Source: Adlercreutzia sp. ZJ473 (lineage in GTDB: Bacteria; Actinomycetota; Coriobacteriia; Coriobacteriales; Eggerthellaceae). From it: a DNA stretch of 61,403 nt. Positions 37,667 to 45,503 of the stretch are shown here, piece after piece (positions within the stretch are counted from its first letter, which is position 1; the number at the start of each line of letters is the position of its first letter). Both the position numbers and the translations under genes were made by a program. The notes under the pieces were generated by a model. It did not search any database. It was not told the origin of the DNA and was given only the letters and a program-made list of their open reading frames with translations. The DNA lies in contig NZ_JAAVTO010000009.1 in NCBI RefSeq assembly GCF_013185065.1, forward strand, positions 1 through 61,403, written 5' to 3'.

Positions 37667-38311
37667 ATGCCGAGACCAGCAGGACCCGCCCGCGACACGC
37701 GCAACGACATCCTCAACGCCGCCATGGAACTCTTCGCAACGCAGGGGTTCGCCGCCACCACCGTGAAGGACATCGCAGCACGTGTCGGCGTCAAGGACGC
37801 TTCGCTCTACAACCACTTCAAGAGCAAGCGCGCCATCTTCGACGCCATCGTCGAACGCGAGCTCGCGCACCTCCAAAATCTCTTCGAGCAAGACGGTGCG
37901 CCCCATGAAGTGACCATCGATCCCGCATCCTCTCTCGCGCAAAGCGACGACGAACTCGAAGCTGTGATCTTCTCTAGCTACCGTCCCTTCTTCGAAGACG
38001 CCGGACTCATCTGCCTGCGCAAGATGCTCACCGTCAACCAGTTCGAGGACCCGCACGCAGGCGAGCTCTACCAAGCCGTATTCATCGAGCAGCCCCTGCG
38101 CCTGCAGACCACGCTCTTCGACCGCATGGTGTCCCAAGGACTCTTCGCGCAGTGCAACGCGCGCCTCGCCGCCTATGAGCTCCACGGCGCTGCGTTCGTC
38201 CTCCTCAGCCAGAACCTCTCGTGGACCGAGGCCATGCCGCGCCTGAGAGCGATCCTGCGCGCCTTCGAGCGAGCCCACCGCGCTGAACACAGCACTCACC
38301 GCAATATCTGA
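37667..38311 (+). CDS. TetR/AcrR family transcriptional regulator
   Basis: 214 residues from the ATG at 37667 (AGAGGA upstream); an earlier in-frame GTG at 37631 is less likely. The N-terminal helix-turn-helix is clear: ILNAAMELFATQGFAATTVK, DIAARVGVKDASLYNHFKSK. The C-terminal ligand domain is not of a recognised subclass (LMLTVNQFEDPHAG-like, FVLLSQNL). No neighbouring target gene lies on either side, so it may act in trans or on itself. Confidence 0.92.
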   Translation: MPRPAGPARDTRNDILNAAMELFATQGFAATTVKDIAARVGVKDASLYNHFKSKRAIFDAIVERELAHLQNLFEQDGAPHEVTIDPASSLAQSDDELEAVIFSSYRPFFEDAGLICLRKMLTVNQFEDPHAGELYQAVFIEQPLRLQTTLFDRMVSQGLFAQCNARLAAYELHGAAFVLLSQNLSWTEAMPRLRAILRAFERAHRAEHSTHRNI

Positions 38312-38460
38312 CGCAGCGTCCACCACATCACCTCCTCGCTTCGTTTCTACACGCTGCCCTGACGCAGCACTCATGTACGCTACCCCGACACGACGTTCAT
38401 CATGCTTTGTCATCCTGATCTGCCTCTCTTCGTGCGTTGTCGCAAACGCAGCGCACCAGC

Positions 38461-38495
38461 TCATCCGCGAATGTTTCACGTGAAACATTCGTTCG
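38461..38495. other. parS: parS site, copy 1
   Basis: A perfect 16-bp ParB-binding palindrome TGTTTCACGTGAAACA at 38472-38487, set in a 35-bp sequence repeated identically at 38691-38725. ParB loading at parS organises chromosome segregation; parS sites normally cluster near oriC. Confidence 0.92.
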
Positions 38496-38604
38496 TTCAT
38501 TGGAGTACGCCTTCTCACATACGAAACGAGCGTCATGCGCCTTGCGTGGCACGTTGCGTGATACGTCGCTTAGGCTTGGGGATGGATCAAAAGGACGCTT
38601 ACTG

Positions 38605-38664
38605 CTACCTTTCGCTACCTTTCGCTACCTTTCGCTACCTTTCGCTACCTTTCGCTACCTTTCG
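38605..38664. repeat. Six tandem 10-bp repeats between the parS sites
   Basis: CTACCTTTCG is repeated six times without error, a period close to one turn of B-DNA, so any protein bound to each unit would line up on one face. No gene is credible in 38312-38856; the array and the two parS copies are its content. Confidence 0.92.
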
Positions 38665-38690
38665 GAAAAGCTACCCCTGGATTTAACTCG

Positions 38691-38725
38691 TCATCCGCGA
38701 ATGTTTCACGTGAAACATTCGTTCG
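38691..38725. other. parS: parS site, copy 2
   Basis: The second perfect parS, TGTTTCACGTGAAACA at 38702-38717, with the same 35-bp context as copy 1, 230 bp away. Confidence 0.92.
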
Positions 38726-38856
38726 CGCGAGAGGTGCGGCAACGGCCCGCAAGCTGCAGCAACCTGCATGCGACGCCCGTCACGCAACAGCGCGTTGCTT
38801 TACGCATGTCGCATATCATGGTTGAATGTGAGGGCACTCTCACGAAAGGAGCCCCC

Positions 38857-39330
38857 ATGGCTATCGGAAACGCCATCGCAACGCATCGCAAGGCACGCGG
38901 ACTCACCCAGGAAGAGCTGGCGCGCAAGCTCTACGTCACGCGGCAGGCCGTGTCGCGCTGGGAGAACGACGAGACGACGCCCGGCATCGACATGTGCAAG
39001 CTCATCGCGGTCACGCTCGACGTGCCGCTCATGCACCTCGTTGAGGCGCCCGAGAGCATCGACGGGTACTGCCAGAGCTGCGGCATGGGGTTCTTCGGAG
39101 ATCCCGAGACGCACGGGACCAACGCCGATGGAAGCATGTCAGACGAGTACTGCACGTGGTGCTACCAGAACGGCGCGTTTCAAGGCGAGGAGTCGATGGA
39201 TGACCTCATCGAGCGCTGCGCGCCCTACATGATGGAGTCCGCCCACGTCAGCTACGAGGAGGCCGTCTCCATCATGGGAGCCATCCTCCCCCACCTCAAG
39301 CGCTGGCAAGAGGAGGGCGCTTCCGCCTAA
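38857..39330 (+). CDS. XRE-family regulator with C-terminal zinc ribbon
   Basis: 157 residues. The helix-turn-helix (RGLTQEELARKLYVTRQAVS, WENDETTPGIDMCKLIA) occupies residues 1-65. A zinc-ribbon domain of the kind often attached to such regulators follows (YCQSCGMGF, then DEYCTWCYQNGAF). The ATG at 38857 has GAAAGGAG upstream. It is the first gene after the parS pair. Target unknown. Confidence 0.88.
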   Translation: MAIGNAIATHRKARGLTQEELARKLYVTRQAVSRWENDETTPGIDMCKLIAVTLDVPLMHLVEAPESIDGYCQSCGMGFFGDPETHGTNADGSMSDEYCTWCYQNGAFQGEESMDDLIERCAPYMMESAHVSYEEAVSIMGAILPHLKRWQEEGASA

Positions 39331-39371
39331 TCCCAAGCACACGCACGACCCGCAATCCGCAACCCGCTTTG

Positions 39372-39630
39372 CGTTTTGCGAAACGCGCTTTTCGTGCCGT
39401 GATTGCGGGTCGTGATTCACGAGCTACAACCCAGCGTTCCGCTTTGAGAATAGCAATCTGCGGATCACGTTTAGTAGATCGCGTTTAGCGGATCGTACCC
39501 AGCGTATCGTACTTAGAGGATCATGCTTGACGAATCGTACCTAGCGAATCGCGTTTAGCAGATTGAGTTTCGCGAATCGTACCCAGCAAAACATGTTTCG
39601 CGAAACGTGTTTTGCGAAACGCAACCGTTA
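39372..39630. repeat. 14-bp iteron-like array
   Basis: From 39463 to about 39616 the DNA divides into eleven uninterrupted 14-bp units, e.g. GATCGCGTTTAGCG, GATCGTACCCAGCG, AATCGTACCTAGCG, AATCGCGTTTAGCA and AATCGTACCCAGCA; the last units shift to AAACATGTTTCGCG and AAACGTGTTTTGCG. A related GCGTTTTGCGAAACGC palindrome lies upstream at 39372. The consensus is roughly RATCGYRYYYAGCG. The wider gap 39331-40076 holds no gene I can support. Confidence 0.85.
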
Positions 39631-39646
39631 AAACCGCCCTGAATTT

Positions 39647-39689
39647 GGCGCCTGTCGGCTTCTTGGTCGATAGGCGCCTTCTTCTTTTC
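39647..39689 (+). terminator. Terminator after the 14-bp array
   Basis: GGCGCCT and AGGCGCC form a stem with an 18-base loop followed by TTCTTCTTTT. It lies over 300 bp past the XRE/zinc-ribbon gene, so either that transcript has a very long 3' end or an RNA covering the array ends here. Confidence 0.6.
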
Positions 39690-40076
39690 GAGATACGGGA
39701 CGAACGAAAAGAGACAACTCCGAACTGAAGGATGAGGGAATCCTGAAAACAATTTGTCAGATATAGTTGACACATATTTTGAAATGTCATATATTTCCGA
39801 CATCGAGCCCGGCAGAGATCAGAGGAATCCCGCAGGGGAAGCCAACATCCTGCCACAGGCCGAAACCTGACGCCAACGAAGCGGCACGTCATCGCAAACA
39901 GGGTCAGACGTCAGCAAAGCGAACACGCCGCTGGAAGTTGAGAACCGGCAACAGCGAAGCGACGTATCGCCGCAAGCTGGAGCTTGGCAAGGTGCAACGG
40001 AGCGCTCATTGTGCCTTGCCAAGCTCCACTTGCTACAAGCTGAAGTTCGTTCGCGCGATGCGCAGGAAGGAACTGC

Positions 40077-40280
40077 ATGGAAGGAACCAAGAACGTGCGC
40101 CTCAGGGAGGCGCGACGCGCGGCGGGGCTCTCGCAAGCCCAGCTGGCCGCTGCCGTGGGCGTCACGCGGCAGACGGTCTGCCTCATCGAGTCGGGCAGCT
40201 ACAACCCCACGCTCAACCTGTGCGTGTGCATCTGCAAGACGCTCGGCAAGACGCTCGACGAGCTCTTCTGGGAAGAGTGA
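40077..40280 (+). CDS. Short XRE-family regulator (YgzD type)
   Basis: 67 residues, a single helix-turn-helix (NVRLREARRAAGLSQAQLAA, AVGVTRQTVCLIESGSYNPT) with the LNLCVCICKTLGKTLDELFW end typical of small regulators that sit before membrane-protein genes. The membrane gene 22 bp downstream fits that habit. CAGGAAGGA precedes the ATG. Confidence 0.93.
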   Translation: MEGTKNVRLREARRAAGLSQAQLAAAVGVTRQTVCLIESGSYNPTLNLCVCICKTLGKTLDELFWEE

Positions 40281-40302
40281 TATTATGATGAAAGGAATCC
40301 CC

Positions 40303-40836
40303 ATGAACACCCTCAAGCGCCTCTTCACCCCCTCGCCCAAAGACGAGCGCGTATCCGCGCAGCTCGGCCCCATCTACAAGGCCGGCTTCTACGTGCTCGC
40401 GTTCGGCATCCTCTTCGACGTCTTCACGCGCTACAACTACCTGGCGCAGACCGACGCCGACGGCACCCCGCTTGCGACAAGCTCCCTCGAGCTCGCCTTC
40501 CTCGTGGCTGCCTGCACCCTCGTCGCGCTCCTCATGGCGAGGCGCGGCATCTACAGCGACTCGCTGCGCTACCTGGAGGCGAGAAGCTTCCTCGACACGG
40601 GCGCCATCGCCCCCACCCTCGGCGTCACCGCCCTCATCTGCATCGCCGCCGTGGGCGGGCGCCTCTACAACGAGGTGGCCTTCTTCGGCTGGGGCGGGGT
40701 CACCTGGGCAGGGGACATCGCCATGTTCGTCTTCATGTTCGGCATGTTCGGCACGCTGTTCATGGTGGTGCAGTACTTCACCTGGCGCAGCTACCGCGCG
40801 CGTGAGGACCGCCTCGCCCAGCAAGAGGAGGAGTAG
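40303..40836 (+). CDS. Four-helix membrane protein, partner of the XRE regulator
   Basis: 177 residues with four predicted transmembrane helices and short charged ends. It resembles DUF6773-type proteins encoded with YgzD-like regulators. The ATG at 40303 follows AAAGGAATCCCC; an ATG at 40285 lies just before that site. The function is unknown. It ends 8 bp from the convergent MFS gene. Confidence 0.75.
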   Translation: MNTLKRLFTPSPKDERVSAQLGPIYKAGFYVLAFGILFDVFTRYNYLAQTDADGTPLATSSLELAFLVAACTLVALLMARRGIYSDSLRYLEARSFLDTGAIAPTLGVTALICIAAVGGRLYNEVAFFGWGGVTWAGDIAMFVFMFGMFGTLFMVVQYFTWRSYRAREDRLAQQEEE

Positions 40837-40844
40837 CCCGCAAG

Positions 40845-42011
40845 CTACTTATGATAGATCGCCTCAAAAAGAGCGAGAGCCGCCAGCGCCATTGCAGCGT
40901 TGAAGAAAAACATGGCTGAAGGCCCCCATGTCTGCAGAACCGCTCCACCAGCTATGGGGCCTAAGCCCATCCCCAAATCAGGTCCGATAAAGAACGTGTT
41001 CGCCGAGCGCCCGAGCATGGCTTCAGGCACATTGCGCACTGACTCCGCTTGGATGGAAGCATAGGCAGAGCCTTGCCCTATCCCCATGCAGATGCCGCCG
41101 ATCACCACACCGGCAACTGAGTCAAACGCGGCCAGCAACAGCATCCCCAACGCCGCCACTGCTATCATAGGCAGAGTCACGCACCGCACCCCCCAAGCAT
41201 CGCTCGCACGTCCCGCCAGAGGACGCGCTCCCAACGTTGCCATCGCGTAGCACGCAAAGTACAGCGAGGCTGCTTGGACGCCACGCAACTCACTGGCAAG
41301 CAGAATGAAAGACGACGTGGTTCCCTGCGCCACCATCAACATACCCGCAACCAGCGCTAAAGGAGCAGCGGGCAGGTAGAAGTACGTGCGAAGCGAGAAG
41401 CGTTGCCGCGCGCACCCGGGCATACTCCCACGTATGCCATCGCCTTCTCCTCCTGGAACCCGAAACTGCAGCGCCAACACCAGCGCACCTGCCAAAAGGG
41501 CTCCTGAAGCCGCAAACGAAACCGCGTACCCCCAGGTTGCCTTCACTTCGGAGCCCACTGCAGGCCCCACCGCTACGGCAGCAGTGTAAGCAAGTCCCAT
41601 CCAGCCCACCGCAGCGCCCACACGAGCATGCGGCACGATTAGCGGCACCAACGAGACAACGATCGTCGACTTGAACGCGAACGCAAAGCCCTGCAACGCC
41701 AAACATATGCCCAAGGCTGGTACCGACCGAAACAACGCGCATCCAAACGCACCCATGCAAAACAGCGCGCTGGATGCCACCAGCAGAACCTTCTTGCTTG
41801 CATAATCTGATACAACCCCGCTTATCGGACGAATGACCAACGCAGACGTAGCAAGAAGACCTGCAAGGAAGCCCGCCACAGGCACGGAAGCACCGAGCGA
41901 TACCGCGTAACCAGAAACAAGCGGACGCGTAAGAAAGGCTCCCATCTGCAACATTGCCTCAACAAGAAACAGCTGTACAAATCGACTATTCCACATCTTC
42001 TCGCCACTCAT
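40845..42011 (-). CDS. MFS transporter of module C
   Basis: 388 residues, twelve membrane helices in two halves with a loop near 190. Motif A-like SDYASKKVLLVAS lies after helix 2. It follows the module C ferredoxin gene across a terminator-like hairpin and likely carries the module's substrate or product. Base composition looks less GC-rich than the genes before 40.8 kb. Substrate unknown. Confidence 0.87.
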   Translation of the reverse strand: MSGEKMWNSRFVQLFLVEAMLQMGAFLTRPLVSGYAVSLGASVPVAGFLAGLLATSALVIRPISGVVSDYASKKVLLVASSALFCMGAFGCALFRSVPALGICLALQGFAFAFKSTIVVSLVPLIVPHARVGAAVGWMGLAYTAAVAVGPAVGSEVKATWGYAVSFAASGALLAGALVLALQFRVPGGEGDGIRGSMPGCARQRFSLRTYFYLPAAPLALVAGMLMVAQGTTSSFILLASELRGVQAASLYFACYAMATLGARPLAGRASDAWGVRCVTLPMIAVAALGMLLLAAFDSVAGVVIGGICMGIGQGSAYASIQAESVRNVPEAMLGRSANTFFIGPDLGMGLGPIAGGAVLQTWGPSAMFFFNAAMALAALALFEAIYHK

Positions 42012-42031
42012 GACTCTTCGCCCCCAAGCAC

Positions 42032-42070
42032 GCGACCCCGGCCTTCCGCTGAAGCGAAACCCGGGGTCGC
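42032..42070. terminator. Hairpin between the module C ferredoxin and MFS genes
   Basis: GCGACCCCGG and CCGGGGTCGC form a perfect 10-bp stem with a 19-base loop. It separates the Fe-S gene (ending 42125) from the transporter gene. Confidence 0.75.
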
Positions 42071-42124
42071 AATAATCATCTCACCAAAACTTATCGCGTC
42101 TTCCACACAACGTCTATCAGGCGA

Positions 42125-42460
42125 TTAGGGCAGGAAGATCGAACACTGCTCTCCTCTTTCTGCCATCTTATGAGCCAGCTCCTCGAGCGTGCCGTACTCG
42201 ATAGCATTCGCTAGGCAATGCAGCACGCACGACGGCACGCCTCCTGCCTCCACGCGGCTCTCACACATAGTGCAGTAAGTCGTCGGCACAGGAACATACT
42301 TGCCTTCCCACTTGCCGTCCATCTTACGCCACGGACCCATTTCCAAAAGCTTAATACCCCACTGGCCCTGAGGCAAACCAAGCTCGTTGCGACACGCAAT
42401 CTCACAGGTATGGCAGCCCGTGCAGTACTCGTTATCAATCATCAATCCATAGGTGGCCAT
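42125..42460 (-). CDS. Small two-cluster Fe-S subunit of module C
   Basis: 111 residues from the ATG at 42460 (GGGGG upstream). Two cysteine groups, CTGCHTCEIAC and CTMC...CVLHC, match the first and last clusters of DmsB/NrfC proteins, with the two middle clusters missing. It is probably the electron-transfer partner of the molybdoenzyme that ends 26 bp upstream. The same short form recurs in module D. Confidence 0.9.
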   Translation of the reverse strand: MATYGLMIDNEYCTGCHTCEIACRNELGLPQGQWGIKLLEMGPWRKMDGKWEGKYVPVPTTYCTMCESRVEAGGVPSCVLHCLANAIEYGTLEELAHKMAERGEQCSIFLP

Positions 42461-42486
42461 CGTATTACCCCCTTTCTTTTCCATGT

Positions 42487-44793
42487 TTAGTTCTCAGAGC
42501 GATAGATCTTGCACGGCAGCGCGCCATAGTGGGATCCCAATCCCAACTTGCCAATCTCCTTCCACGGCATGAGCGAGTTGATTGAGGACTTGCGTACGCT
42601 GAACAGTTCGGTGTCCTTGTCCTCGGGATACCACCAGCCGTGGTCGCAGCCGATGACGCCCTCCTTCACGATGGGAGTTACGTCAGCCATCATCTTGCAC
42701 TTACCCCATGGATTCTCGATGGTCACCCAATCGCCCTGGCTGATGCCGTATTTCTCGGCGGTCACTGGATTGATCTCCACCGTCGCAGCCTTGCGAATCT
42801 CACGCAGGGACTTGATCATGCGATGCTCAGTGTGGAACGAGGTGGGACGACGCGCTCCAGTTACGAAGTCGAGCGGGTATTCCTCTATCCACTCGGGACG
42901 CGAGCGCTTCGAGAAGCGAGGCTCCTCGTAGTAGGGCAGGGGATCCTCACCGAGATGCTGCTTCACAGTACTCCACAGCTCCACGCGACCAGTAGGAGAC
43001 TTAAAGCCCGACTTGCCATCAGCACGCAGCAGACCCTTCTCGTACTGGTAGTAGGGAATCTCGTAGCGGCCGTACACCCACTCGCGGAGCTTCTCGTAGG
43101 TCATCGGCTCGCCCGTTTCAGGATCTGCCGTATAGGGAATGTTCTGGATCTTATTGTCCAGGTAACCGCGCTCGTCAGCCCACTTCTCAGCATCCTCGGT
43201 GCGATCCGGATTGATGCGGTGGTCGAGATCGAGCATGATCTGCAGATCGCTCTTGCACTCGCCCAAAGGCTCAAGCACCTGCGTGAGCGCATGGAACTGG
43301 CCAGGCTGATTGCAGCCGTGGAAGGTGACGATGCCCTCATGCTCAAGCGACGTGGAAACCGGCAACACCACGTCAGCAAGCGCCTGGATGGTGGGGTTCA
43401 TAAAGATGTCGGTGGCACAAATAAACTCCTTGTGGCGGCACGCCTCCATCCACTGCATCGGCTGCTGCGTAATGCAGGAGGAGATGAAGTTCGAGCTTTG
43501 GATGAACAGAAACTCAATCGGATAGGGGATGTTGGTGCGCAGCGTATCCAACGTGCAATCAGGCTGTGTAGTATTAATGATGAAGTCCATCGCGGGATAC
43601 TGGTCATGGCCGGCAATCGGAATGGGGTTGGTATCCTCCTCGTTCACCTGCATGCCAACACCCTTGCGACCTGTGGAACCGCCGTTAAGCATCGTCTGGC
43701 CGAGCTTAATGCCACCAGGGTTATCCAAATTGCCGCAGATGGCGAATATGCCCCAAATCGCATGGCAAATCTGCAGCGTGTTGGGATTCTGATCGGTTTT
43801 CAGGCCCACTGACGCCGTGCAGGGCTTCTGCGCAAGCAGGCGGGCAGCCTTGTAGATATCCTCAACCGGAACTTCGCAGATCTCAGCAGCCATCTCAGGT
43901 GTCATGGTGCGACAACGCTCAGCATACTGGTCAAATCCATACGTCCACTTCTCGACAAACTCGTGATCATAGAGATCTTCCTCGATGATGACAGTATTCA
44001 ACGCCATGGCGAGCGCTGCGTCAGTGCCGGGACGAATCTGGAAATGGATCTCAGCATGGCGCGCAAGCCAGTTGGCACGCGGGTCGACAACGATGATCTT
44101 CATGCCGCGCTTCATCATGTCGACCGTGCTGTGCCCAAACAAGCCGTCGGGATTCGACCACAGGGTATCACGACCCCATATCAACATATACTTTGGCAAC
44201 TCGTAGCGAGGATCGTCAAAGCGGTCTTTGAAGCCGAATGCGCCGTCGTACTCAACGTAAGCGCAGCCGAGCAACCAGTCCATCGCGGTCTGACGCGGGA
44301 TAACGCACGACCAACCACCGTTTGCATGGATGGCGGTGCGGCTGTGGAACACCTGGTTGCACGTCTGGAATTGATACGCGCTCGCCTCACGACCAGTGCC
44401 TGTCCACACAGAAACCGTATCGGGGCCGTACTTCTCAGTCAGCTCGTGGTACTTCTCGACGATAATATCGTATGCCTCGTCCCATGTGCAGCGCTCCCAT
44501 TTGTCGGGCTGACCGCGGAACTGGCGCTCGCGCTTCATGGGGTACAGCAGACGATCCTCGTGGTAAATGTACTCGGGCATCGTGAGGCAGCGAATGCAAA
44601 GGCGGCCATTTGTGATGGGCTGGTCAGGGTCGCCCTCAACTTTGATCAGCTTGCCGTCCTTGACGAACGCCTTCAGACCGCAACCGACGCCGTGGCATCC
44701 CGGAGGCGACCATTGAGCCGTGCGGTACACCAACGTACCGTCCTCAAGCTCGGTGACGCGCGGGGTTTCGGAAACTCGCGTCAATTCACTCAT
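42487..44793 (-). CDS. Molybdopterin (bis-MGD) oxidoreductase, catalytic subunit of module C
   Basis: 768 residues from the ATG at 44793 (GAGGAGC upstream). There is no signal peptide. The N-terminal cysteines are Cys33, 38, 66 and 69: the third Cys of the classical motif is absent and the distal position is CIRC. LLYPMKRE, WDEAYD and the C-terminal dinucleotide-binding domain follow. Cys163 (GWSCVIPR) is the candidate Mo ligand. It is a clear relative of the module D enzyme. Both resemble the cytoplasmic molybdoenzyme group that includes pyrogallol transhydroxylase and some catechol dehydroxylases; the substrate is not assignable. Confidence 0.93.
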   Translation of the reverse strand: MSELTRVSETPRVTELEDGTLVYRTAQWSPPGCHGVGCGLKAFVKDGKLIKVEGDPDQPITNGRLCIRCLTMPEYIYHEDRLLYPMKRERQFRGQPDKWERCTWDEAYDIIVEKYHELTEKYGPDTVSVWTGTGREASAYQFQTCNQVFHSRTAIHANGGWSCVIPRQTAMDWLLGCAYVEYDGAFGFKDRFDDPRYELPKYMLIWGRDTLWSNPDGLFGHSTVDMMKRGMKIIVVDPRANWLARHAEIHFQIRPGTDAALAMALNTVIIEEDLYDHEFVEKWTYGFDQYAERCRTMTPEMAAEICEVPVEDIYKAARLLAQKPCTASVGLKTDQNPNTLQICHAIWGIFAICGNLDNPGGIKLGQTMLNGGSTGRKGVGMQVNEEDTNPIPIAGHDQYPAMDFIINTTQPDCTLDTLRTNIPYPIEFLFIQSSNFISSCITQQPMQWMEACRHKEFICATDIFMNPTIQALADVVLPVSTSLEHEGIVTFHGCNQPGQFHALTQVLEPLGECKSDLQIMLDLDHRINPDRTEDAEKWADERGYLDNKIQNIPYTADPETGEPMTYEKLREWVYGRYEIPYYQYEKGLLRADGKSGFKSPTGRVELWSTVKQHLGEDPLPYYEEPRFSKRSRPEWIEEYPLDFVTGARRPTSFHTEHRMIKSLREIRKAATVEINPVTAEKYGISQGDWVTIENPWGKCKMMADVTPIVKEGVIGCDHGWWYPEDKDTELFSVRKSSINSLMPWKEIGKLGLGSHYGALPCKIYRSEN

Positions 44794-44835
44794 CCTGCTT
44801 GCTCCTCTCTCCTTCGTTTCTCGTTGGCTTACCCA

Positions 44836-44850
44836 ACAAAGCCCATTTTT
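44836..44850 (-). promoter_or_regulatory. 15-bp element shared by modules C and D, copy C
   Basis: Read on the minus strand, AAAAATGGGCTTTGT lies 43-57 bp upstream of the module C molybdoenzyme start. The identical 15 bp occurs upstream of the module D operon at 52007, with related flanks. Confidence 0.6.
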
Positions 44851-44898
44851 CACGTCCGGCGCGCCCACATCATCTGCTCACTGGTAGGAATTAGGCGT

Positions 44899-44916
44899 AT
44901 TGCCTGTTCAGGCAAT
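44899..44916. promoter_or_regulatory. Perfect 18-bp palindrome upstream of module C
   Basis: ATTGCCTGTTCAGGCAAT has 8-bp arms and a 2-base centre, 106-123 bp upstream of the molybdoenzyme start. The size fits a LuxR/GerE-type operator. Confidence 0.5.
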
Positions 44917-45022
44917 GTAAAATACCACTTGCGAGATCCGCCCGTAAGACCACAGGTATTAGTTCGGAGGCATAGGGGCGCACGTCTCTGCGGGTCCTTC
45001 GGCGATCTTTCACGCGCAGTCC

Positions 45023-45220
45023 TTACGCGTCCGGCTTGCCACGCGACTCGATATGCTCACCGCCGCATGCGGCGCACGTCTTCGGACTCTCACCCGGCTC
45101 CACCACATGCCCACAGTCGCGACACGCAAGAACGAGAAAAGAGATGCCGAGGTCGGGATCCTTGCATCTGCCGCAATGGTTACACACATAGCAGCGTTCC
45201 ACCTTCGAATATCCTTTCAT
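45023..45220 (-). CDS. Zinc-ribbon protein, 65 residues
   Basis: Seven or more cysteines in CYVCNHCGRC, CRDCGH and CAACGG, enough for two metal sites; the rest is short linkers. The last gene of the minus-strand set that continues from module D through the trigger-factor-like gene. Rubredoxin-like zinc ribbons of this size can be electron carriers, metal donors or chaperone partners. CGAAGG-type ribosome site; no exact family recognised. Confidence 0.8.
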   Translation of the reverse strand: MKGYSKVERCYVCNHCGRCKDPDLGISFLVLACRDCGHVVEPGESPKTCAACGGEHIESRGKPDA

Positions 45221-45270
45221 CTAAAACAACAGAAGGGGCGGTAAATGCTCGCCCCCTCTCATCACCGCTC

Positions 45271-45498
45271 TCAACGTACCGCCGCACTACCGCCTGCATC
45301 GACCGCTTCGCCCACAGCAGCCACACCGTTTGCGCTAACCGCGCTCGATGATTGTCCAGGCGGTAGCGGCACACACCAGCCGCAGCCTGGGCAGACCCGC
45401 GCGCGCAACGGCACCACTGCATCGCAATGCGGGCAACGCAAGTCGCGTGATGACGTGTCGTTGGTGCAGCTACCGCAATTCCTGCAGGGATAGCACAT
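45271..45498 (-). CDS. Zinc-ribbon protein, 75 residues
   Basis: From the ATG at 45498, five bases past the trigger-factor-like stop, with GAGAGGG upstream lying inside that gene's end. Cysteine groups CYPCRNCGSC, CPHC and CPGCGWC form a double zinc ribbon; the last 35 residues are an Ala/Gly/Val tail. The near-overlap with the chaperone gene implies translational coupling and a shared role. Confidence 0.8.
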   Translation of the reverse strand: MCYPCRNCGSCTNDTSSRDLRCPHCDAVVPLRARVCPGCGWCVPLPPGQSSSAVSANGVAAVGEAVDAGGSAAVR

Positions 45499-45503
45499 GG
45501 GGG

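Noticed and set aside
37540-37908. Alternative frame over the TetR start
   Set aside because: It covers the TetR helix-turn-helix in another frame and shows no domain of its own.
39463-39616. CRISPR array or tRNA cluster
   Set aside because: The 14-bp units are contiguous without spacers, and no cloverleaf can be drawn.
39555-39803. 82-residue minus-strand open frame (MSEIYDISKY...)
   Set aside because: It runs through the terminator hairpin and into the 14-bp array, has no ribosome site, and its second half only reflects the repeat.
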